Positions 24,613 through 33,856 are shown, counted from the first letter of the stretch. The stretch: 64,000 nucleotides of DNA from JBGSOV01 sp041738935 (GCA_041738935.1 JBGSOV010000007.1:1-64000), one strand, 5' to 3'. The notes: a model not told the origin generated them from the sequence alone. Program-made: numbers and translations.

Positions 24613-25746
24613 ATGCCTCCGTCTTGTACAGAAAATCTCATGAAAACTCGCAGCTCCGCCCAGATTAAAAATTACATGCAAGTCGAAGTGGATGCAGGGT
24701 TTTTGTATGAGACTCTCGCGAAACTCGAGGTTCGCCCGGAAATAGCAAAGGTCTACCGGTCGTTAGCTAAAACGGAAAAGCAGCATGCACAGTACTGGGG
24801 TCATCTTTTGAAAAAGACGAGCCTAAGATATGACGAAGTTCCGCCGTCAAAGCGGGCGAGGATTTTGGCATGGCTGGCAACGAAGTTCGGCACAAGCATG
24901 ATTCTTCCTACCCTGGTGGAACTGGAACAGGGGTTCGGAACAGCATCGAGAACAACTGCGCCCCTTGCCGGTCATGAAGATTTTCATGGAACTGTCCTTA
25001 AAAATCTACAATCGATGACGAGTGGTGGACTAGAAGGTAACGTCATTGCTGGATTCGAAGGGCGTCATCGCACTATTGGCGGTAATGCGCTTAGGGCTGC
25101 GGTGCTTGGCGCCAATGATGGGCTTGTTTCTAATCTTGCGCTTGTGATGGGTGTGGCTGGAGCAACCAACTCAAATTCTTCGGCGCTCATTGCTGGCTCT
25201 GCTGGACTTCTTGCCGGTGCGATTTCGATGGCACTCGGCGAATGGTTGTCAGTTCAAAGCGCTCGTGAATTGCACGTACGGCAGATGGATATTGAGGAGA
25301 AAGAGCTGCGTTTACATCCCGAAGAAGAGGGGGAAGAGTTGTCGCTTATCTATCAAGCGAAAGGAATGTCTGAAGCAGAGGCGAATAAACTGGCAAAAAG
25401 CATTCTCGCTGATCCCGAACTCGCGCTCAAAACACTCGCGGTCGAAGAGCTCGGTATCAATCCTGACGACTTGGGTGGCTCCGCCTGGGAAGCGGCGTTT
25501 ACATCTTTCTTCTTATTTGCATTTGGTGCATTCATTCCCATCGCTCCGCTTCTTATTCCACTCGGAAATTCTGCGGTCATCACTTCTGTTCTTTTAAGTT
25601 CACTCGCTCTTTTTGGTATCGGTACAGCAATTACCCTTATGACGGGGAGAAGTGTGCTATTTTCCGGAGCTCGTCAGATGCTCTTTGGCCTTGTCGCCGC
25701 AGGTGTCACATATGGACTCGGATATCTGCTGGGCGTGAATCTTTGA
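24613..25746 (+). CDS. Ferritin-like/VIT1 fusion, MbfA-type iron (manganese) exporter
   Basis: 377 residues; an alternative ATG is at 24640. The N-terminal part (about residues 15-125) is a rubrerythrin-like four-helix region with ligand-type acids and EKQHAQYW. The C-terminal part (about 150-377) is a CCC1/VIT1 transporter: GGNALRAAVLGANDGLVSNLALVMGVAGA, then SMALGEWLSVQSARELH, a charged cytoplasmic segment, and three final helices. This architecture is that of the membrane-bound ferritin MbfA, which exports iron. It follows the tRNA/GIY-YIG locus with 118 bases between. Confidence 0.88.
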   Translation: MPPSCTENLMKTRSSAQIKNYMQVEVDAGFLYETLAKLEVRPEIAKVYRSLAKTEKQHAQYWGHLLKKTSLRYDEVPPSKRARILAWLATKFGTSMILPTLVELEQGFGTASRTTAPLAGHEDFHGTVLKNLQSMTSGGLEGNVIAGFEGRHRTIGGNALRAAVLGANDGLVSNLALVMGVAGATNSNSSALIAGSAGLLAGAISMALGEWLSVQSARELHVRQMDIEEKELRLHPEEEGEELSLIYQAKGMSEAEANKLAKSILADPELALKTLAVEELGINPDDLGGSAWEAAFTSFFLFAFGAFIPIAPLLIPLGNSAVITSVLLSSLALFGIGTAITLMTGRSVLFSGARQMLFGLVAAGVTYGLGYLLGVNL

Positions 25747-25882
25747 TGAATTCAGTTTAGTTTCAGATTTTACCGTGATAAACCGTGAGAAAAGCAATAC
25801 GGCTTATGCAGCAGGAGCTTTGGCAGCAGCAGAATGGCTGCAAAACAAAAGCGGATTTTTTTGTTGGCAACCGACGAAGTGA
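25739..25882 (+). pseudogene. dapB: Remnant of dapB (dihydrodipicolinate reductase C-terminus)
   Basis: Without a start codon, this frame reads about 47 residues ending NREKSNTAYAAGALAAAEWL and NKSGFF before TGA. That resembles the DapB C-terminal helix and strand (typical pattern HRA-SR-FA-GAL-AA-WL-GK-GLY). Its first codons overlap the end of the MbfA-like gene in another frame. No other dapB part is present, so it is a decayed 3' fragment. The match is by eye. Confidence 0.55.
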
Positions 25883-25900
25883 TAAAGCTTGCTGTCTTTC

Positions 25901-25933
25901 AAAAAAAGAGGCTCGTATTGAGCCTCTTTTTTT
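25901..25933. terminator. Bidirectional rho-independent terminator
   Basis: AAAAAAAGAGGCTC and GAGCCTCTTTTTTT are perfect 14-base arms around GTATT. It lies between the convergent MbfA-like gene and the SLH deacetylase gene and can end transcription from both sides. Confidence 0.92.
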
Positions 25934-25959
25934 GAGTAATTGTAGCGAAGGTGTTCTTC

Positions 25960-28197
25960 TTACTTACTTAGCTGTTGTAGTGCCAAGTAGGTAATCTTAC
26001 TAAATTCGGCACGAGTGATTCCTTGATTTGGACCAAAAGTGCCATTTGGATATCCACTGACAATTTTTTTCTCAACTGCCCATTCGATGTATGGTATATA
26101 CCACGCATCTTTAGCGACATCAGAAAAATCACTTTCTTCTGCTGTAAAATCTGCTTCACTTACCTTGGCAGCAGTTGCAATCATCTTGAGTGCCTCGGCA
26201 CGAGAAATCTGTTTGTTGGGCAAAAACATATCAGTTCCGAAACCACTGGCAATGCCGGCAGCTTTTCCTGTCTGGATATATGGTGCATACCAAGCAGTAA
26301 GCTCGACATCTTTAAAGGACTCTTCTGTTACATCTGTCGCTATCTCAAAATCAAAGGCAACGAGTGCAATCTTGAGCGCCTCGGCACGAGTGAGTTCTGT
26401 ATCGGGTCCAAAATGGTCATCACCATACCCGTTTACAACTTTGTGCTTGGCAAGTTCTTCAATAAAAAACTTACCCCAGTGCCCGACAATATCAGCAAAG
26501 AGCGCTTTTTCGACTGGCGTTTCTTCTTCGCCTTCTGTGTCTTCTGTGTTTGCTACAGAATCACCTGTTTCTGTGTTTGCTACAGAATCGTTTGTCTCTG
26601 TGCTTGGTGTATCGTCATTCTCTGATGAATCTGGAGTGTCTTCGTCACTACTGAGTACTCCAGAATTGTCATCACTCATTTTAACGACACGTGCTCTGCT
26701 GCCTCCTCCACCGCCTCCTCCTCCTCCACCACTACTTTGTGGAGTTGGTGTTGGCGTTACTGTTGCAGTTGGAGAAGGGCTGACCGAAGGGTCTGCAGTT
26801 GGAGAAGGGCTGACCGAAGGAGTTGGTGTCGGTGTCGGAGCAACGGTACCTGTTATACGTCCGATACCATCTTTCATGGTCACGACTTCGGTATTGCTAC
26901 TTTTTAAATAATCAACAATACCGTTAAAGATCGCGGGCGTGGTACTATAATTGTCCCCTGGGTCTACATCAACAACTTGATGGAAAGTAATGATGAGCCA
27001 GGTTTTGTCAGCGATTGCTGTATCAATCCATTCTTGAGCTTTGGCGACATCGACAACGCCATTTACCATGTCGACTTCTTGGTACTGGAGTTTGAATGGA
27101 TCAGTCTTTTTTGTATTAAACCCTGGCTCGACCGTGCGTGCGCCGATAAAACCAGCAGCTTTAAGAAGGTCTATTACAGCATCATTATAGTCGCCGTATG
27201 GATACACAAGCGTCGATAATGGGTCAATCCCAAGGGCGATGAGCGCGGCTTTTGCACCATTGATTTCGTCTTCTGGTCCAATACTCCCATCGGCATTTTT
27301 ACAAGCAACGATTGCGTCATCACCAGTGTCGCTTGCATTACCAGAAAGACTGCAGTGAGTCATGGTGTGCGAGCCAATTTCGTGACCATCAGCATACAAA
27401 TCCTGTACTTGCTGAGGAGTCATGTATTCGGAACTGCCAATTGTTAATTCGTCAGTGATGATATAGAATGAGCCTTTAAATCCCTCTTGGTTGAGCTTGG
27501 TTCGAACGGGATCGTAGTGCGAAATCCAGCCATCATCAAATGCCAAGGTTACAAAACCATTCGCAAAAGTATTTCCTGTATCAGGCGTTGCTTCTGTCAC
27601 GCTAATGTCGTCGATAGTCAGAGAACCAGCTTGTTCGAGGGCTTGAAATATCGTAAACGAAACGGCTCCTGCAATTGGGGTAAATGTTACTTTTAATTCT
27701 GTCCAATCAGTTGCAGCTGGCGCATCCTTTAACCAATTAACTGTGCTGCCATTAGCTAAGGTGTATTGTATATACAAAACGGTGGCGACATCAGACTTAT
27801 ACCAGCCAGAATATTGGTATGTCATGCCGCTGGTAACAGCAATGTTTTCAAAATACCATTTGGCATCAGATGGAGGTGTGTGAGTAGTAATTTCAATGTT
27901 TGCTGCCGCAGTCCCACTGCGTCCTCCTGTGGTAAGGTAATTAAAAACAGCGTCATTTGAACCAGTGGCATCAGAATAACTACCATGATTCCAATGATTT
28001 GGTTTCGTTGCATCTGCTGGATCTACTTCTTCAAAACCTGGGTTTTGCACAACAAGATTTGTTGTAGCTTCTGGAGTAGGAGTAGCGGACTCGGTAGCTT
28101 CTGGAGTAGGAGTAGGTGCTCCTTCGTCAGCAAAAACGAAAGTAGTCTGTCCATACAAAAGTATTACTGAAAGGAGGATAGCGGTTAAACGTTTCAT
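25960..28197 (-). CDS. Secreted polysaccharide deacetylase with CBM-like and SLH domains
   Basis: 745 residues from the ATG at 28197, placed right before a signal peptide (about residues 1-23). A TPTPEAT linker leads to a jelly-roll carbohydrate-binding-like domain (about 48-205: NPGFEE..., ends TIDDISV). The NodB deacetylase domain (about 213-440) has the metal Asp pair in FDDGW and the HTMTH motif. A low-complexity linker (TPTPSVSPSPT repeats and nine Gly in a row) leads to three SLH domains (about 563-744). It probably removes acetyl or N-acetyl groups from a wall or environmental glycan while held on the wall. Confidence 0.88.
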   Translation of the reverse strand: MKRLTAILLSVILLYGQTTFVFADEGAPTPTPEATESATPTPEATTNLVVQNPGFEEVDPADATKPNHWNHGSYSDATGSNDAVFNYLTTGGRSGTAAANIEITTHTPPSDAKWYFENIAVTSGMTYQYSGWYKSDVATVLYIQYTLANGSTVNWLKDAPAATDWTELKVTFTPIAGAVSFTIFQALEQAGSLTIDDISVTEATPDTGNTFANGFVTLAFDDGWISHYDPVRTKLNQEGFKGSFYIITDELTIGSSEYMTPQQVQDLYADGHEIGSHTMTHCSLSGNASDTGDDAIVACKNADGSIGPEDEINGAKAALIALGIDPLSTLVYPYGDYNDAVIDLLKAAGFIGARTVEPGFNTKKTDPFKLQYQEVDMVNGVVDVAKAQEWIDTAIADKTWLIITFHQVVDVDPGDNYSTTPAIFNGIVDYLKSSNTEVVTMKDGIGRITGTVAPTPTPTPSVSPSPTADPSVSPSPTATVTPTPTPQSSGGGGGGGGGGSRARVVKMSDDNSGVLSSDEDTPDSSENDDTPSTETNDSVANTETGDSVANTEDTEGEEETPVEKALFADIVGHWGKFFIEELAKHKVVNGYGDDHFGPDTELTRAEALKIALVAFDFEIATDVTEESFKDVELTAWYAPYIQTGKAAGIASGFGTDMFLPNKQISRAEALKMIATAAKVSEADFTAEESDFSDVAKDAWYIPYIEWAVEKKIVSGYPNGTFGPNQGITRAEFSKITYLALQQLSK
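26765..26820. repeat. 26-bp tandem direct repeat in linker
   Basis: Bases 26765-26790 and 26795-26820 are identical, with a 30-base period (10 codons of PSPT-type linker). This is likely a site of length variation. Confidence 0.8.
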
Positions 28198-28227
28198 GAT
28201 TGATGATATAAAAAATGTAAAAATCAA

Positions 28228-28255
28228 ACGCTACGGTATTTCATTTTTTTGTCAA
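28228..28255 (-). promoter_or_regulatory. Candidate promoter of the SLH deacetylase gene
   Basis: On the minus strand a perfect TTGACA (28255-28250), a 16-base spacer and TAGCGT (28233-28228) lie 31 bases before the ATG. No Shine-Dalgarno sequence follows. Confidence 0.45.
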
Positions 28256-28472
28256 GGGCAAGAAAACTCGCTTTACAAAAACAAGTTACAGTTGTGACTC
28301 AAAAACTGCTCTTGGTGTAATGCTCAGGTATTTCGAATATTTATTTGGGCATGCAATTTAATGTTTGTGTTGCCAAACTGTCTTCTGCTAAAAAATTGTC
28401 ATCGATAAAAACGCAAATAATTTTTGTAAATGCGAATCTAATAGTTTGAAAATAACGATTCTTACTATTTTT

Positions 28473-30359
28473 TTAAATCTGCTCTGCAACCAAAATCAGA
28501 CGGTCTTTTGCGGTGCCAACAGGAGTACATGTCATGAGCGTGGCGATTTTTTCATTTCGTGGTTGTTGGAGGACTTCGGTGTCTTCAGGCGGAACAACCT
28601 TCCGTTCGCGAATACGATATTTGTAAACATCTTGTTCCCAAAAAATCGTAAATTCGTCGCCGACATCAAGGTCATGGAGGCGCGCAAAAACATCTTTATA
28701 TTTTCCCGGATCCCAGAAGTAATACGAACTGTGCCCAGTAATAAAGACATTCCCCAGTTGTCCGGGTTGTGCAGTACCAGGATAATGCACGACACCATCT
28801 TTGAGAGCGCCTTGAATATCTTTTTCGAGCTGCGCCCAATCTGACTTGAGTAGCGAATCAGGGGCAATGTCAACCAATGGAATATTTTTACCAATCTTCG
28901 GAATCACAATGCGGTTTTCGAGCGGCGCGGGACGGATTGCCAATGTTGGAAACACTTTGTGTGTTTCGCGTTTCATACCGGCAGTTGGCAAAATCGGCAT
29001 TGCTTCTTGCTCTGGAGCACCAGTATCAGAAACTTTTTCCAGTGCAATTTGTTTTTCGACGGTCGAAACCGGATCGATGCGCGCCATCATCAATTGCGAC
29101 AACGCTGGTGCGTTCATCACCGAAAACGAAATGCCAAAGATGGCAGCACTGGTGATGGCAAACTTGGTCACTTCGCCAAGTGTATTTTTGAAGAATGATT
29201 TCCGTTTGGCACGCTTTTGCTTGGTAAGAAAACGCCTGCCTTGCAAGGTGTGATGTGGAGCAATTCTTTGGGCTTCGCGTAGGCGTTTTTCGGCAAGTTC
29301 TTGCTCGACTACAGCTTTAGGGCGCAATTTTCCCAATTGAGAAAAATCTTTCCGTGTAATATCGATAACAAGCTGAATGCGTTGCGCGCATTCGCGCTGA
29401 CGAGTTTCCCATGCTTGGCGCTTGCTCTGCATGGCTTTTTGAGGAATGGTTTCTGCGCCAAAGTTTTTGCTCGCCAAAAGTTGCTTTGGTGTTTGCAAAA
29501 CAGCCAGAGGCAATACACGACTTTGGTGAATTCCATTTTTTGCTTGTATTTGTGGTACTCGTTGGCGCGACATTATAGTGTTTTGCGGATTTTGTTTTTG
29601 TATTTTTACTACAGAATGACGCGACATTTTATTCTGTTGCGCAGCTTGTTTGTCAATTTCTGGAATCAAAAATGTGTCTTCTGAATCTGCGAAAATGTCA
29701 GCAAGCGCTCCTTTTTGAGGAGCATTATGACGCTTTGGAGGCAAAATTATTGTTGTTGCTTGCAGAGCTTGCGTGTTTTTCGCGAGCGCAACAAGCGGAA
29801 TGCGCTCTGACCCCACTACGATACCAGGAGTCATTTTTACGTTCTCGAGAGCAGTAATAGTGAGTTGCTCGAGCGAACGTGTCTTTTTCGTCACCTGCCG
29901 CTGTTCTACGGCGGAGGCTTGTGCGCGGATTTTGGCCGCTTGCGGAGCTTTGGCAAAAGTCGTGATGCCGAGTGATTGACTCGATTTACTGGATTCTTGT
30001 TTTGCAATGTTTGCAATTGTAATCGACTCGGTATGTTTGATGTGTACTTGTTTTAGTGGTGTCGCAAGCCCATTAGAATGCGGCGCTAAGGGGTCACCAG
30101 TGCTTGCGGTGAGTCGAATTTTGCGCGACAAACGACTTGCAGAAACATGATGCGGAATGTGTAAAAACATCACTGATTCGGGTTTGTGATGAGCAATATG
30201 AAATTCGGAATTTATTTTTGCCTGTTTATGACCGTCCGCCGCCGACATGATTTCGGCCTGTGCTGCTTCTGCAGGTTGCTTGATAAGCCGCCACAAGTCT
30301 TCTTGATGCGGTTTGGAGCGGAAAAAATCGCCAGAGAATTGATCGGAGGGTTGTGTCAT
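28473..30359 (-). CDS. Sortase with long basic cytoplasmic N-terminus
   Basis: 628 residues from the ATG at 30359; the frame runs 20 codons further but those look non-coding. The first 390 or so residues are basic, Gln/Ala/Ser-rich and unlike known domains. One membrane helix follows (about 395-415). The C-terminal sortase domain has the catalytic His in NVFITGHSSYYF (about residue 541), the catalytic Cys in TLMTCTPVG (about 611) and the Arg in AKDRLILV (about 618). Sortases cut a C-terminal sorting motif and join the protein to a wall nucleophile. Candidate substrates in the window end at 58761 and 59605. Confidence 0.88.
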   Translation of the reverse strand: MTQPSDQFSGDFFRSKPHQEDLWRLIKQPAEAAQAEIMSAADGHKQAKINSEFHIAHHKPESVMFLHIPHHVSASRLSRKIRLTASTGDPLAPHSNGLATPLKQVHIKHTESITIANIAKQESSKSSQSLGITTFAKAPQAAKIRAQASAVEQRQVTKKTRSLEQLTITALENVKMTPGIVVGSERIPLVALAKNTQALQATTIILPPKRHNAPQKGALADIFADSEDTFLIPEIDKQAAQQNKMSRHSVVKIQKQNPQNTIMSRQRVPQIQAKNGIHQSRVLPLAVLQTPKQLLASKNFGAETIPQKAMQSKRQAWETRQRECAQRIQLVIDITRKDFSQLGKLRPKAVVEQELAEKRLREAQRIAPHHTLQGRRFLTKQKRAKRKSFFKNTLGEVTKFAITSAAIFGISFSVMNAPALSQLMMARIDPVSTVEKQIALEKVSDTGAPEQEAMPILPTAGMKRETHKVFPTLAIRPAPLENRIVIPKIGKNIPLVDIAPDSLLKSDWAQLEKDIQGALKDGVVHYPGTAQPGQLGNVFITGHSSYYFWDPGKYKDVFARLHDLDVGDEFTIFWEQDVYKYRIRERKVVPPEDTEVLQQPRNEKIATLMTCTPVGTAKDRLILVAEQI

Positions 30360-30487
30360 GCAAGAGGTAGGGTGTCTTTTAAGAAGATATTGATTATATA
30401 TTATTGCATAATATATCACATATTGGCAAGAGAAATTCTGCTGGTTTTTGATTTCTGCTCACCGGCAGGAACAAGCTTACTCCTCAT

Positions 30488-30527
30488 AAAAAAAGAGTGG
30501 GGAACATGTGCCCTCCACTCTTTTTTT
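30488..30527. terminator. Terminator downstream of groEL
   Basis: AAAAAAAGAGTGG (30488-30500) and CCACTCTTTTTTT (30515-30527) pair around a 14-base loop. It follows groEL (minus strand), 42 bases after its stop, separating it from the sortase gene. Confidence 0.88.
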
Positions 30528-30568
30528 AAAAGCTTTTTATCGCTTTCTTTCCCTCCGAATCCTCGCTC

Positions 30569-32218
30569 TTACATCATGCCGCCCATTCCTCCCATGCCGC
30601 CCATTCCCCCCATGGCTCCAGCAGCGTCATCTTTCTCCTCGGGAACATCGGTAATTGCGGCGTCACAAGTGAGAAAAACCCAGGCGACACTTGCCGCATT
30701 TTGAAGTGCAGAACGCGTCACTTTTTTCGGGTCAATAATACCAGCCTTGGACATATCTTCGTAACGATCTTTAGCGGCGTTGTAGCCGATTCCTGGTTGT
30801 GCTTCGAAAACTTTTTCGACAATAACGCTTCCTTCTTTGCCAGCATTTTTGGCAATCTGACGCGTTGGAGACGATAGCGCTCGAAAGACAATTTGCAAAC
30901 CAACTTTTTCGTCGGCTTCTGTGGCTGCTTCAATCAGCGGCAAGAGGACTTTTGATGCTTGTAAAAGTGCGGTTCCTCCTCCTGCGACTGTTCCTTCTTC
31001 GACCGCTGCCCGAGTTGCAGAAAGCGCGTCTTCGATGCGGTGTTTGCGCTCTTTCAGTTCTACCTCAGTCGCAGCACCAACACGGATGATGGCGACACCA
31101 CCAGCGAGTCGCGCAAGACGCTCTTGTAACTTTTCGCGATCATAGTCACTTTTTGTGTTGTCGATTTCCGCTTTGATCTCGTTGACGCGTGCTTCGATTT
31201 CTTTTGCATTACCGCCACCTTCGACGATTGTCGTATTGTCTTTGGTCGCGATTACTTTGCGCGCTTCGCCGAGGTCGTTAGCAGTCGCTTTTTCGAGTGT
31301 CAAACCGATTTCTTCCGAAATTACGGTTGCGCCAGTAAGGGCAGCAATATCCTTCAAAATCGCTTTACGACGATCACCAAAAGCCGGAGCCTTGATGGCG
31401 AGCGTGTTAAAAGTACCACGCAATTTGTTTACTACGAGTGTTGCGAGAGCATCGCCATCGACATCTTCGGCAATAATGACAAGATCCTTTTTGCCGGATT
31501 GTGCCAGACTTTCAATCAGTGGCAAAATTTCTTGAATCGAACCGATTTTTTTGTCGGTGATAAGAATCTTCGCTTTTTCAAATACTGCTTCCATACGTGC
31601 TGTATCGGTTACCATATAAGGCGAAATGTAGCCGTTATCAAACTGCATTCCTTCGACGACTTCTTTTGACAGTCCGAGAGTTTGCCCTTCTTCGACCGTG
31701 ATAACTCCATCGCGTCCGACCATGTCCATGACTTCGGCAATCAGTGTCCCGACTTCTTCACTTTGAGCAGAAATCGACGCAACTTGCGCAACTTCTTCTT
31801 TGCTATCAATCATTTTTGTAATCGATTCGAGATGTTTGACGACGGCATCAACACCTTGTTGCATACCGGCTTTGACGACCATTGGATTGGCTCCAGCAAC
31901 GATATTTTTGAGCCCTTCACTGATCATGTGGTAGGCGAGTACGGTTGCTGTTGTCGTTCCATCGCCGGCGACATCATTTGTCTTGCTTGCTGCTTCTTTG
32001 ACGAGTTGCGCACCAAGATCTTGTAGTTTGTCTTTAAACTTGATTTCTTTGGCAATAGTGACGCCATCATTAGTGACAGTCGGACCGCCGTACGATTTTT
32101 CGATTGCAACATTGCGTCCTTTGGGCCCCATGGTCACAGCAACTGCATCGGAGAGTTTTTTGACACCGGCAAACATCTGGTTGCGCGCGTCTCCGGCGAA
32201 ATGAATATCTTTGGCCAT
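30569..32218 (-). CDS. groEL: Chaperonin GroEL (Hsp60)
   Basis: 549 residues, standard length. It is the ATP-driven tetradecameric folding chamber. Starts AKDIHFAGDARNQMFAGV; the ATP-binding signatures GPKGRNVAIEKS and VAGDGTTTATVLA are present, as are the apical-domain sequence and the family signature AAVEEGTVAGGG. It ends in the usual Gly-Met tail (GGMGGMGGMGGMGGMM). It lies 37 bases behind groES under the CIRCE-controlled promoter. Confidence 0.98.
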   Translation of the reverse strand: MAKDIHFAGDARNQMFAGVKKLSDAVAVTMGPKGRNVAIEKSYGGPTVTNDGVTIAKEIKFKDKLQDLGAQLVKEAASKTNDVAGDGTTTATVLAYHMISEGLKNIVAGANPMVVKAGMQQGVDAVVKHLESITKMIDSKEEVAQVASISAQSEEVGTLIAEVMDMVGRDGVITVEEGQTLGLSKEVVEGMQFDNGYISPYMVTDTARMEAVFEKAKILITDKKIGSIQEILPLIESLAQSGKKDLVIIAEDVDGDALATLVVNKLRGTFNTLAIKAPAFGDRRKAILKDIAALTGATVISEEIGLTLEKATANDLGEARKVIATKDNTTIVEGGGNAKEIEARVNEIKAEIDNTKSDYDREKLQERLARLAGGVAIIRVGAATEVELKERKHRIEDALSATRAAVEEGTVAGGGTALLQASKVLLPLIEAATEADEKVGLQIVFRALSSPTRQIAKNAGKEGSVIVEKVFEAQPGIGYNAAKDRYEDMSKAGIIDPKKVTRSALQNAASVAWVFLTCDAAITDVPEEKDDAAGAMGGMGGMGGMGGMM

Positions 32219-32255
32219 AATTCGTGATTAAAATAGAAAAAATGAGAGAACAAAT

Positions 32256-32522
32256 TTACGCAATCGTGCCGAGAATATCTTCTTCATCGAGGATAAAGAA
32301 TTCTTGACGATTAATCTCGATTTCGGTTGGCGAATATTTTTTGAACACGACGACATCACCTTTTTTTACGGCTTTGCAATCTGGTCCAACCGAGACGACT
32401 TCGCCTTCCATTGGTTTTTCTTTGGAAGCACTATCGGGCAAAACGATTCCCGAAGCAGTGGTCTCTTCACGGGTTTTGGGTTTGACGACGACGCGCGCAA
32501 ACAAAGGAGTAATACTGGCCAT
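32256..32522 (-). CDS. groES: Co-chaperonin GroES (Hsp10)
   Basis: 88 residues from the ATG at 32522; the longer open frame to 32639 crosses the CIRCE operator and is not used. The heptameric lid of GroEL. Family features: TPLFARVVVKP, the mobile loop (TREETTASGIVLPDSASKEKP), EGEVVSVGP, VKKGDVVVFKKYSPTEIE and FFILDEEDILG. Slightly shorter than E. coli GroES. Confidence 0.96.
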   Translation of the reverse strand: MASITPLFARVVVKPKTREETTASGIVLPDSASKEKPMEGEVVSVGPDCKAVKKGDVVVFKKYSPTEIEINRQEFFILDEEDILGTIA

Positions 32523-32583
32523 AGGTGAATGAAAAAAGAAAGTAACAGTAGAGAAGCTAATAAGTGGGCTGAAATTTGTTTTT

Positions 32584-32610
32584 TTAGCACTTCTCACTTC
32601 CGAGTGCCAA
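32584..32610 (-). promoter_or_regulatory. CIRCE operator (HrcA-binding site)
   Basis: On the plus strand TTAGCACTT, nine bases, GAGTGCCAA; the consensus is TTAGCACTC-N9-GAGTGCTAA, so 16 of 18 arm bases match. It sits about 60 bases before groES, exactly where HrcA represses groESL in many bacteria. hrcA itself is not in the window. Confidence 0.92.
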
Positions 32611-32639
32611 TTTTGGCAGACAAACCCCGAGAGTGTCAA
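32610..32639 (-). promoter_or_regulatory. groES-groEL promoter
   Basis: Minus-strand TTGACA (32639-32634), an 18-base spacer and CAAAAT (32615-32610) directly touch the CIRCE. The -35 overlaps the stop codon of coaBC. Confidence 0.65.
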
Positions 32640-33856
32640 GAAATTTTCTGTTTTTTGGTTAGAATCTTCTCCATGATAATGGTTTCGAGCAGAAGACTGG
32701 CGACTTGGTTTTTTGTACCGTGTAGTTGGATTTGCTTTTTTTCGAGAATCAGCAAGCCGACTGTTTCATTTTTTCCCAATACTGTGGGCGCGTTCAAAAA
32801 AATGGCATCAAGATTTTTGGTATGGAGTTTTTGTTGCGCTTTGCCGATTGCCGTTTTTTCATCTGCTGTTTCGAGTGCAAAGCCAATGGCGAGCTGGTGA
32901 GATTTTTTTACTTTTCCAAGTTCGGCGGCGATATCAATTGTTTTTTCGAGCTTGATTTCTGGAATTTGAGTAGAGCCGAGTTTTTCCAATTGTTTTCTGT
33001 TCGGCGTAAAATCCGCAACTGCTGCCGCGAATATGGCGATATCAGTTTGGGGGAAATGTTTGCTTGCTGCCGCAAACATTTCTTGCGCCAAAGTAACAAA
33101 TTCAATTTTGGCAAAAATTTTTGGCAGCGTAATTTCAACATTCCCTGCAATCAAAGTAACTTGCGCGCCGCGCACAAAAGCTTCAATCGCTAGTGCCAAG
33201 CCCATTTTGCCGCTACTGGCATTACCGACAAAGCGCACGGGGTCGAGATATTCGCGCGTGCCACCGAGGGTGATCATTACTTTTTTCCCTTGCAGCGATG
33301 GTTTCGTGACGGCGCGTTTGGCAAAGAGGGCAATTTCTACTGCCGGTAAAAGCCGCCCCGAACCGACTTCTCCACAAGCTAATTTGCCCATTTCGGTCGG
33401 GAGGATTTCGACACTGCGTTTTCGCAAAGTCTGGAGATTGTCTTGCGTCACTTGGGCTTCGAGCATGGCGGTGTTCATTGCTGGCGCAATCACAATTGGA
33501 CATTTCGCCGCCAAGACAGCGGCTTCAAACACGCCATCGGCACGCCCGCCGGCGATTCTCGCAATACTATCCGCGCTCGCTGGCGCAACAAGAATTATGT
33601 CCGCTTTCTTTGCCCATTCCAGATGGGAATAATCGGGTTCCGCGAGGATGCCGGGTTTTGTTTGCGTTTCAAAAAATCGATTCGAAAGCACTGGATTCCC
33701 CGAAATCGCCGCCAACGCTGGTGGCGCGACAAACTGCGCTCCACTTTCTGTCACGACGGTGTGGACATCAAAGTCTTGCTTCTGAAGTTCGCGCACGAGC
33801 TCCGGCGTTTTGCAGGCAGCGACTGAGCCAGTGATGACGAGGAGGCAGGTTTTCAT
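32636..33856 (-). CDS. coaBC: Bifunctional phosphopantothenoylcysteine decarboxylase/synthetase
   Basis: 406 residues. Makes 4'-phosphopantetheine from 4'-phosphopantothenate and cysteine in coenzyme A synthesis. The N-terminal flavoprotein CoaC half starts LLVITGSVAACKTPELVREL and has the family's PAMNTAML (about residues 126-133) and a Cys-bearing GKLACGEVGSGRL flap. The CoaB half begins near residue 190 with KVMITLGGTREYLDPVRFVGNASSGKMG and contains IFAAAVADF. Length is typical. Its stop overlaps the groESL promoter. Confidence 0.94.
   Translation of the reverse strand: MKTCLLVITGSVAACKTPELVRELQKQDFDVHTVVTESGAQFVAPPALAAISGNPVLSNRFFETQTKPGILAEPDYSHLEWAKKADIILVAPASADSIARIAGGRADGVFEAAVLAAKCPIVIAPAMNTAMLEAQVTQDNLQTLRKRSVEILPTEMGKLACGEVGSGRLLPAVEIALFAKRAVTKPSLQGKKVMITLGGTREYLDPVRFVGNASSGKMGLALAIEAFVRGAQVTLIAGNVEITLPKIFAKIEFVTLAQEMFAAASKHFPQTDIAIFAAAVADFTPNRKQLEKLGSTQIPEIKLEKTIDIAAELGKVKKSHQLAIGFALETADEKTAIGKAQQKLHTKNLDAIFLNAPTVLGKNETVGLLILEKKQIQLHGTKNQVASLLLETIIMEKILTKKQKIS

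Noticed and set aside
24465..24668. 67-codon frame beginning in the second tRNA 3' end
   Set aside because: Its first residues are just translated tRNA (GSIPTPAT), the rest has no family and overlaps the next gene's start.
32522..32639. Longer groES start
   Set aside because: It would translate through the CIRCE operator and promoter; the ATG at 32522 gives a normal GroES.
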